Shown: positions 47,397 through 56,044 of the stretch, in pieces
Layout of the letters: every line of letters begins with the position of its first letter
How positions within the stretch are numbered: position 1 is the stretch's first letter
Assembly: GCA_032871835.1 (NCBI GenBank)
Contig: CM065303.1
Span: 52,862,597-52,926,596, forward strand
Reading direction: 5' to 3'
Length of the DNA: 64,000 nucleotides
Origin: Dipteronia dyeriana
Taxonomy: Eukaryota > Streptophyta > Magnoliopsida > Sapindales > Sapindaceae
Position numbers and translations under genes: made by a program
The notes under the pieces: model-generated
The model's input: the letters and a program-made list of their open reading frames with translations, nothing else
The model's database searches: none
What the model was told of the DNA's origin: nothing

Positions 47397-47980
47397 ATTA
47401 AAAAAAAATACTTTTACAATTACTAAGAATTATAAAAATTTCTCAACTGTAAAGGATCAGGCATTTTTTTATCGAGAATTATTTTTGAAATAATCGAGCT
47501 TTTTTCAACATAAACAAAATCTCGATCCAATATAAAATAAGCTCGATTCATTTTTAAATATTTTCGGTCACACAAGAAAAAAACTCGGATCTATTCAATG
47601 TTCATACATGTTCTTATAAAGACTGGAAACAACATATATTATCGAGGAATATATACATTGTTAACCCATACAGAAATGAATGCAAAATATCTGAAATGCA
47701 TAAAACAAATTTAAGTGAAGATCATAAATATTTGTTACCTTTTAGTGTAGAATCTGGAGAGAGCGACAACTTTTTTAGAGAGAGAGACAAGTTTTTCAGA
47801 CAATTTTGTTGGGGACATTCTGACATCATCAGCATGTTGCATTTTAAAAATTAAAGTTTAGGGGTAACTTGGGTAGTTCACCATAATAGGTGCCTTTTAA
47901 ACTTAAGTTATTAAAATGGTGATATAATTACAACACATGTTAAAAAAGGTGACATATCTCACCATTTCCACTTTTTACAT

Positions 47981-48362
47981 CTCCATTGTAAAAGGTATAT
48001 TTTTACTTGACAGCCTCACTGCGAGACCGTCCCATATAATTTTTTCTCAAAAACCTACTGGAATTCATAGACCACTGCTAGCTACTTGATCTACCTACCA
48101 TTTGTTTGGTTTCCAAGAAAATAAATTTCTAAGAGAATTCAATTCCAAAGTACTTTTGATAACAAGTTAAACGAAATTAGCTTAAAGGCTCATATATTAT
48201 AATTATATTATGTCAAAGAAACTCATATAATTTAAAATCTTGCATCTATATATGTTCATTTGTTTAATATTTTTTTTGAATATTCAACTTCAAAACCACC
48301 GCCAAAATTGATATAATATTTTTTTGTTATAAAAGAAAAATATAGTTACTCATTGTTGTGAT
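47981..48362. other. Intergenic sequence
   Basis: No gene or repeat recognised between the Ulp1-MULE and the SINE. Confidence 0.4.
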
Positions 48363-48612
48363 TTTTTTTTTTGAAATACAATTATTGTCGGGACCTGACG
48401 AGATTAATTAGACTTTACAAGCACGGCCTAGAATGCTACCCTTAAGAGGTTACATATGGACTACAACTCTTACAATCAGAGAGAGGGTTGCTCTCACAAA
48501 CTTGAAGAAAATTCTCCAAACATGCTTGTAAAATGCGTATGGTGGGACTTTAACCCCTGATCATTAGGTGTTGAAGGAAGGTGTACAACCATCTCTACTA
48601 AGAGGTGATGTG
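48363..48612 (-). mobile_element. tRNA-derived SINE
   Basis: On the minus strand a box A-like TAGTAGAGATGGTTGTA (48584-48600) and box B-like GGGTTAAAGTCCCAC (48541-48556) lie near the 5' end. A unique body of about 170 bp follows, then an A-rich tail (T-run at 48362-48372). Size and order fit a plant SINE. A target duplication was not resolved. Confidence 0.6.
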
Positions 48613-48699
48613 CCGTATTGACATAATATTAATTGATAGTTTTCGAAAAAAATAATATTTGTATGTATACAAAAATATGAGTTTATCGTTTTTCAAAAA

Positions 48700-48725
48700 T
48701 TATATATATATATATATATATATAT
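48700..48725. repeat. (TA)n microsatellite
   Basis: About 24 bp of TA repeats. No TA-associated MITE adjoins this tract. Confidence 0.9.
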
Positions 48726-49654
48726 TCATTCATTCCCGTTAATCTTATGATTGAATCATTGACTACGTCACGTTTTTATAACTCATTAAGACATTCTGTT
48801 AGTAAGCTAATTTGGGCCGATTCCTTATATTCTTATATTATCGACCGGTTTATATGTACATGTATAAATATTTCTCATTATCACAGTGGTCCCTAAAAAA
48901 AAGAGTTCGAATAGAATAAAACATATATTTCGGATTTCTCGTGTTAATAAAAGCTTGGTTTGTAAGCATAAAGTACTGAGTACTTTTTCTTTTTTAAAAA
49001 AGGATTAGGTTTGGAATCCTTAAAAGAATCCTTTACGTTTTCCGGTGATCAAACGAGCAGAAGATCCAAAATTTTAATAATATATGCAAAAATTATTAAA
49101 AACAATATAAGCCTACACCAGTCATTCCTCCCGTTTAACTTGGATTCTATCACACGTAAAGGTGTCCACGGTTCGGTTTCGGTTACGTGAAAATACAATC
49201 ACGGTTAAATGCTCAAGGCTAACCTAGAGCGGGGGGGGGGGGGGGGGGGGGTGAATAGGTTAGATACCTTTTTCAACTCTCTTAGAAACAAACAGAAGTT
49301 TGTCCCTCTAGATTGCTTGTATCACAATATATATATTAATTAAAGATAATTAATCAATATATAAACACAAGTAAAGTGTGATACAAACAAGTAATTGTAA
49401 CATATACACAATCAATATTATAAAGAGGAAGTCAACATACAAAGAAAGTTCTAACCACAATACAAATATTAGAGAGATAGGGATAGAGAAATGTTGACAC
49501 AAGATATAACGTGGTAAACCTCCGAAGAGGAAACATCCACGGGCTAGCATCCACCGGCAAACAAAATCCACTAGTAGATAAGACAAGTACAATCTCTCAA
49601 GTGACCTCTTCACCTAGAAACTACCCTCCTATCCTACTCTAGAAGTTGCCGCCC

Positions 49655-49965
49655 TATGCTCAACAATCCGAGGCTTCACACCTCTTGTCAAGACTTCCTT
49701 GCTTACCTTATCCGGATTTTCACAACCCAAGGAAAGACTTCTTGCTCAACTATCCGAGTCTTCCCGACTCTAATCAAAACTTCCTTGCTCACCTATCCGA
49801 GTTCTCCCAACTCTAGGCAAGACTTCTTGCTCGACTATCCAAGGCTTCACACCTATAGCCAAGACTTCCTTGCTCGACAATCCGAGGCTTCACACCTTTT
49901 GTCAAGACTTCTTGCTCAACACCATAGGTCTCATACCTATTGTCAAGACTTCCTTCTCACAAGGC
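49655..49965. repeat. About seven tandem copies of a roughly 44-bp unit inside the solo LTR
   Basis: The unit is TATCCGAGGCTTCACACCT followed by nnTGTCAAGACTTCCTTGCTC. Copies differ at many positions. The 49656-50006 frame is its translation. Confidence 0.85.
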
Positions 49966-50959
49966 ATCTAGGTGATCATGAATGCAAAACGCAAACAAGC
50001 ACGTAACATAGAATGCTATGAACAACACATCCTATGGAAAATACTAGACATGAACATGAATGCACAAATAACATATAGTCTAGTTAATCATGTATGTGTA
50101 ATCAATCTAGATTATGTAAGATATGTTCAACATTAATCACAACCTAGAAACATGCATACATCTAAACTTGAATCACAAAATATGTTCAACAAATCACAAG
50201 ATCAAGTTTACATCACAAAAACCTAAAACATGCTAAAATCATATGACAAAGTCAAATAGATCCAAGCATAAGTTCTAGAGCATATTCCTAATCATATATT
50301 CAACAAATCACATGAATAGCTCAAAAGAACATAAACACATGTATTATGTGAGAAATTCGGCCAAGAGAGCCTAATACATGTGAGGAACTATTTTTTCACA
50401 AAATCAATCAATCAAAGATCATAAAATAGTCCTAGAATCAAAGCTAGCACAATACAATCCCAAACATGTGATAACATAGGCAAAATCAAAACCTAACTCA
50501 ACATGTATGATTTCAATTGAAATTCAATCTAGCTTTAAAAGTGTTCAAAACACAAATCAAAACACTCACAATATAAAAATATATGTAGAAGAAGAAAACC
50601 CAAGGCAATTGATCAAGTTTTAAAAGAAAACTTTGAGAGAAAATCAATACCTTAGTTGATTTAGGTGCAGTCCCGTTTTTGTATGATTAGACACCAAAAA
50701 AAGCAGCAAAATTAACTGAAACCTTCAAAGAAAAGATGGAGGATGAATAGATGAACACTCTCAACTTCGAATCACTCAAACCGGAGTTCAAATGAAGAAG
50801 TTATGGTGTTTGGAAGGTGAGAAAATTTAGAGAGAAAATTCTGCACACTTGATTTGAATTTCTTCTTAGAATGAAATGTGAGAGGGAAATGGATTATAAA
50901 GGAGAGAGATAAGAATAAAAGATGAAAAGACCAAACTATCCTTAAGAGCCCAAGAATTC

Positions 50960-51075
50960 ATGCTGCCCAAGATGGCACGTGGGCATCTCGGGGCAGCAAG
51001 CATTCTGTCCCGAGATGGCCACGCGCCATCTCGGGAAAGATTGCTTGGATGCAATCTTTTCCTCTCTCGCTGCCT
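50960..51075. repeat. GC-rich repeat patch in the solo LTR U3
   Basis: AAGATGGCACGTGGGCATCT and CCGAGATGGCCACGCGCCAT form overlapping direct and inverted copies. On the minus sense strand this lies just upstream of a weak TATA-like box (CTTTATAATCC, about 50890). Confidence 0.65.
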
Positions 51076-52348
51076 TCGCGTTCTTCGACCGTTCTTCGGC
51101 CTCCAAACTCAGAATTTGAATCCGTTTATGGATTACAAACTGTAACTCTCACACGGACATGGACATATAAGATACTCAATCCACAAAATAATAATTTGAC
51201 TCGATATACGAAGACGAAGACAATGTATGAAACATGAATTGAAAGTGTAGTATCTTTTGACTTAGAACTTGAAATCAACAGTATGAGTAACTGAAATGGA
51301 CGGAACTCAATCAAGAATGATTTAAGACTAAATCCAAGTTCAATATCCATGTTATACAAACATATACACACACAAACATAATTCACACTAGAATGCAAAC
51401 TACATATAGATAATTTCCAATCATGCATATTCCAAAACATGTTATTTCCAAACCAATGCATGAGCATTCATCTTTAAGTGTGTGAATGTGTTATACATGA
51501 TGCACAATGATGCAGGGACACATATGAATGAATTGTATGTGTGTGCCTATAAAGGTGCACAATGATGCAGGGACACAAATGTATGATATGTGTGTGTGTG
51601 CCTAAGCCTTGTAAGAGAAAGATAAGGTCTTAGTATACCTTTATAGAACCATATTGCATCCTTTCTCTTGAAGACTTAGAACTTGCTTTGACTTGTTTCT
51701 TTTTCCTTGAAGCTTGAATCATCATGAATCTAAACAACTAAATCATTACAAGTAAACATCATTTTGATATGGAATTAATGCCAACACAAACTAAAACCTA
51801 ACATTACGAACTGTCGGTTTCGGTTCCGTAAAATGGTCTAACCATAATCGTAACCGGAGGGGGACTGTTTGGTTCTGTTACGTAACCACCGGTTTGGCGG
51901 TTATAGTTATTTTTTTTACAAATAAATTGCCACGTGTCGTAATTCTATTGGTTAGTTTTTTTTGAATAAAATATATCAAAACCGACGGTTATAACCGGCG
52001 GTTATAACCGTCGGTTTTGAGACGGTTATAACCATCGGTTTTGAGACGGTTATAACCATCGGTTTTCAATCAGTTTCGTAACCGATGGTTACAGTTCGAT
52101 TTCAGTTACGGTTTTTACCATACGATTTCGGTTCGATTTCGATTCGGTTTTGAACGGTTTAACCTAACCGTGGACACCTCTAATCACACACAACGCACCA
52201 ACCATTTCATTAATCAGCAACCAAAAGTCATATAAAGCGGTCACATCATCGATTCAACAATTTTTTCTTTATGCATACAGTGGCCAATAAATGAGAATGG
52301 TTGACTTTTTAAAGAACTCAAAGATTTGTATAGGAATATATATATAAA

Positions 52349-52562
52349 GATTTTCAAATCGGTACACATTGATATATCTTCATCTGTGTGTTGAAAAATA
52401 GATTTTCAAGTCAGTACACACTGATATAACTTCATTTGTATGTTGAATGTAGACCGTTAGATTTATATACTTTGATACAAAGTGTATGCACTTGTCAAAA
52501 CTTCTCCATAACCAATGATGCATATGTAACACATTGATATAAGTTATATTTATGTACACTAA
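52349..52562. mobile_element. TA-associated palindromic MITE with repeated end
   Basis: The left end occurs twice (ATTTTCAAATCGGTACACATT and ATTTTCAAGTCAGTACACACT). The core TTTGATACAAAGTGTATGCA and the inverse end ACATTGATATAAGTTATA complete the family pattern. TA runs lie on both sides (52337-52346, 52561-52573). Confidence 0.75.
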
Positions 52563-52573
52563 TATATATATAT

Positions 52574-53025
52574 GTAATTTATTGGTTCAAATTTGGGTGT
52601 GGAAAAATGAGACAACACCATTCAAAAGATGATATATAGTATGGTTAAAGCTATTAAATCAATTGCATATAATTTACACAAATTATCATTTGAATTTTGG
52701 AATATTATATACACAATATAATTTACAAATGAAGTGATCTTCACTTATCTTAGCAGTTCGAGACTTCAAAATGAAGCTCCACCACCAGGGTTCAAACTCT
52801 TGTGTTATAAATATAATCTCACATTTGTCCATTAAATCAGAAAGTGTGGAAATGCCATTTTTTTAGAATGAGACTTACATTTCAGATCATGCTTATGGAT
52901 TTCAATCTCGTCCCCACAATGATGTCAGCTAAAAAAAAAGACCCTTTTTAAGTTTCCAAGTAATTATATAATTTTGCCTGTATGTGTGTGTGATAGAACC
53001 AAATGTGGAGGATGCTATGGGGATA
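52574..53025. other. Intergenic sequence with possible tRNA-like relic
   Basis: TATCTTAGCAGTTCGAGAC (about 52747) and AGGGTTCAAACTC (about 52788) resemble box A and box B but are weak. No gene. Confidence 0.3.
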
Positions 53026-53034
53026 ACACCTACT

Positions 53035-53610
53035 TTATAATAACACTCTTTAAAGAGTACCGAGTTTTAAGACTATTATTAGTTTAATAACTTAAGTTTT
53101 AATACCATATAAAGTGTGAATTTAACAAAAATACCTTTAAAACACTCACAAAAATAAGTATCGTGTTTTTTAAGACTTAATTTCATATTTCCGAGATTTA
53201 TTTTGGTATTTTCGAGACTTATTTTATTATTTTTGAGATTTATTTTGTGCTTCCGAGACTTATTTTCTAATTTTTAAGACTTATTTATAGCTTGAAACTT
53301 ATTAAGTATATTTACAATTTTCGAGACTTATTGGGTAAAAATGAAAATTTTCAAAAAGAAAATTTGTTCATCTTCTTTATCGAGACCTCCATTAGAGGCC
53401 AATTTCGACCTTTAATGACCTTCCATCAATGAAGGTTTTTAAAAAAGAAAAAACAAAAAAAAAAACCTAAAATTGATAAAAACGTAATAAAAGAATGAGA
53501 TGTTGGTATTTTAGTCTATTGATACCATTTAAACTTAACATATTAAACTTGTAATACTCTTAAAATTTAATTTAAAAAGAGTGTTATTTTCTTATATTTC
53601 ACATTATATT
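53035..53610. mobile_element. MULE-like MITE with CGAGACTTATTT array
   Basis: A perfect 9-bp target duplication ACACCTACT (53026-53034 and 53611-53619). TIRs of about 90 bp share AATAACACTCTTT, TTTAATAACTTAAGTTTTAA / TTTAATATGTTAAGTTTAAA and GATACCAT-like blocks; the right one carries about 18 extra terminal bases. The interior (53170-53330) repeats CGAGACTTATTTT at intervals of about 25 bp. No coding region. Confidence 0.8.
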
Positions 53611-53619
53611 ACACCTACT

Positions 53620-54250
53620 ATATAATTTAATAATTTGTAATATCAAAGTACATAGTAGGACAAAAATGCATCCCGTAAAAAAGTCTTTTACTTTACGAAC
53701 CTTTTCTCTTTCATCTTTTCTCTTTCTTATTTATTCTTTCGTCTTCTTGTGAAAAAAAAAATAACGCAACCACACTTTCTTCTTCTTGACCTTTTACTAT
53801 TTTAGACTTCAATATGTAAAAAAAGGAAAAGAAAAAAAGATTTGAAAAACTTTAAGCAACAAGTCTGGTTTCAAGACTTATTTAGGTATTCGGGACTTAC
53901 TAGTGGTACTGTAATTTTTTTTTTAAAAAGGTTGGGAAATAAGTCTTAGGTGCCCAACCGAGATTTATTTCCCAGACCAATTTTTTATTTTAAATATTTT
54001 TAATCGTCTTTTAATGGAGGTCTGTTTGACTTTTAATAGTGGTTGTTTCTACCTTCATTGTAGGTCGAGGTTATTTCAACCTCTAATGGAGGTGACACAC
54101 CTCCAACAATAGAGGTTTTTATATTAAAAAAATTCAAAGAAAAAAATGTTAGAAAAAAGAATAAAAGTAAAAATGGAGGTATTTTTATCCATCACCATAC
54201 TTTGATACAAATTAAACTAAGTTATTAAGTTTGTGCTATTCCCAGAAGTA
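53620..54250. mobile_element. Second, truncated MULE-like MITE of the same family
   Basis: AATTTAATAATTTGTAATAT at the left and the inverse of 54190-54240 (AACTTAATAACTTAGTTTAA) match inner parts of the TIRs of the preceding element. The interior has AAGTCTGGTTTCAAGACTTA and GGGAAATAAGTCTTAGG units. No target duplication was seen. Confidence 0.5.
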
Positions 54251-54349
54251 AAGAAGTAAAGAAGTAAAGAATGCTATTTTTTTTTTCGATTTTGTTAAAT
54301 ATGAAGCATCATAAAAAAAAGTAAAAAAAATAGGAAAAATGAAAAAAAA

Positions 54350-54525
54350 GTTTAGTTTTGAAAAAAAATTCAAATTTTGTTTACAAGTAGATTTTATTGA
54401 ATTTTTCATTCATAAAAAATTTTGAATCAAAATTCATTCAAATCGATAGATTTAATAGAAATCCTTACTTTATATTAAAATAAGGAATCTCCTATTAAAA
54501 TAACTACTCATATATAATGGATGAA
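54350..54525. mobile_element. Degenerate relative of the palindromic MITE at 8524
   Basis: Blocks AGTAGATTTTATTGAATTTT, CATTCAAATCGATAGATTT and TTAAAATAAGGAATCTCCTA follow the order of 8745-8870, ending in an ACTCATATATA flank. Confidence 0.5.
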
Positions 54526-54804
54526 TGGTTTTATAACATGTGGATTCCATACAGTACGTTATCCCCAAATCTTTCAACAGTTATAGTAAGAAGCAAGCTT
54601 ATAAATGATTTGTGAATAATAAACATTATAGTTGCTTTCATTATTTGGATTAGATTACATTTAGGCTGTTTTGTTGGCCATGATAGGACTGAGATTGGAC
54701 AACTTTTAGTCCAATCCCATGGAGTTGTTTGACTCGGTGCGCATCTAACTTCAACTGTGTTTGTCTTATTTAAAAATGGAATTTTAATATTGTTTTGTAA
54801 TTAT

Positions 54805-55748
54805 TTTACAATATATGAACGTGTACCTGAACATATTACGGAAGCGTCAGCGAGCATACCCCACTATGTACAACTAGAGGATGAACGTTCTAGGCACCCA
54901 ATTCTTTGTAAGTTTTTTGTAATGTTCGTTTCGCATTAACGTTTGCTGTTAAATGATGCTCCTAAATTCGGTTAAATTTTTATCTGTACAACCATTGTTG
55001 GAGTACTAGTGGGATAGAATAATGCCGCGTGATGCTCACGGGGAAATAAAGACGCTGGGGTGGAAAGTGTTATAGTACAGGTGGTCCGCTGAGGACCTTA
55101 TGACCGTACGTGGTTTACTCTCGACAGGAAACCGCCCATGGCACGAGGTTGACGTGGTAAGTGTTTTAAAACATCGGCCTAAATATGTTTCATTTAAAAT
55201 GTGGTGAACAATATGATTTGACCATATATGTGTGTTGTACAAGTTCTTATTCCTTGTAACATCGACCGTCAGTATTGTCTTCTGGCCAGTGTAGACCTCA
55301 TTGTCGGGATGATACACATCCTAGACCCCTACAGATAGGAGGTCCCCGTCCACATCAAGAAATGCCAGATCGCGTCAATGAGATGGTTTCTCCCCTCCAT
55401 GTTGCATCAGTCCGGGTCTCACGAGACAAGAAAACCTGACGAGCAGAAGTTCGAGAGGCGGAATAGGCCATTTAGGGTGAGCTTGGTGTCAAGATCAGTT
55501 GTACTGCAACAGAATAAAAGGTATGAGTGATCGAACATTAAATTAACTTCCTGTTTAATTTATTAACATCCTAACGGTTGTTCATGTCGACCTTTGCAGC
55601 GATAACTATGGGACGAATACATTGAGATTGATCGAGTACGTACTGGCAGACAAGGTGTAGTACAACTAGATAGAAGAAGATATGCCCACCATCTAGGAGA
55701 AGATAGCTGTAGAGGTTTTTTGTAACTCCGAGCCACAATTCTGGTTGT
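54805..55748 (+). pseudogene. Ulp1-like protease remnant, copy 2
   Basis: Only the C48 peptidase part remains. Relative to copy 1, the His-Trp pair is changed to Tyr-Cys (Tyr codon 55273-55275), the Asp is kept in ILDPYR (55324-55326), and the Cys is changed to Tyr in DNYG (55607-55609). Stops occur after LDPYR and in the last exon. The exon-intron pattern (CTTTGCAG and similar acceptors) is kept, and the pieces correspond to those at 43525-44461. It cannot be an active protease. Confidence 0.85.
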
Positions 55749-56044
55749 AGTTATTGTACATAACATTTTTTTGTAATAAATTTAATAATTTCATTCATTC
55801 TTTAATTATTTAATTTTTTTTATGTTGCACAACAACACATTGCATAAATTGAAAATGAGATCTAGCTAAATGCGTACAACTACATGCCCATTTTAATTGA
55901 AAACTTCTACACAAGTACATGTCCATATAAATTGAAAATGAAAATGACATACAAGTCGTACAATTACAACTAATGAACCAGAGGATGCAGTTAAATGCGT
56001 TCATTCATACTACGGTGGAGTCCTTCACATGGCACGTTTGTTTG

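Larger units (their letters stand above)
39693..47971. mobile_element. Full-length Ulp1-carrying Mutator-like element (Kaonashi/KI-MULE type)
   Basis: 8279 bp, flanked by a perfect 9-bp target duplication TTTTTACAT (39684-39692 and 47972-47980). TIRs of about 85 bp pair AAGTTTAAAAGGCACCATTT at the left with the inverse of GTGCCTTTTAAACTTAAGTT at the right. Inside are a long subterminal repeat array at the left (40180-41110) with a short remnant at the right (47460-47580), a plus-strand Ulp1-like pseudogene and a minus-strand transposase pseudogene that converge near 44.5-44.8 kb. Mutator-like elements with a Ulp1 protease gene are known from Arabidopsis and cucurbits. Both genes here are broken. 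Confidence 0.95.
49210..51803 (-). repeat. Long Copia (SIRE/Maximus-like) solo LTR
   Basis: About 2.6 kb, starting TGCTCAAGG on the plus strand and ending CTAAAACCTAACA, so on the sense (minus) strand it starts TGTTAGGT. Near its left end it has the CTAGAGC-G(n)-TGAATAGG block also present in the SIRE-like LTR at 60182-61621 and the U5 motif ACGTGGTAAACC...CATCCACGG (49509-49542). No internal retrotransposon region is present. The flanks TTAAA / TTACG give only a partial target duplication, and boundaries may be off by a few bases. Frames inside (49350-51467) are not genes. Confidence 0.8.
49157..52182. mobile_element. hAT-type element with GGTTTCGG units, split by a solo LTR
   Basis: Ends TAAAGGTGTCCACGGTTCGG and, inverted, TAGAGGTGTCCACGGTTAGG. 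An 8-bp target duplication with one mismatch (ATCACACG at 49149-49156, ATCACACA at 52183-52190). The element's own sequence is only 49157-49209 and 51804-52182, with GGTTATAACCG and GGTTTCGG units. The rest is the Copia solo LTR. Confidence 0.88.
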
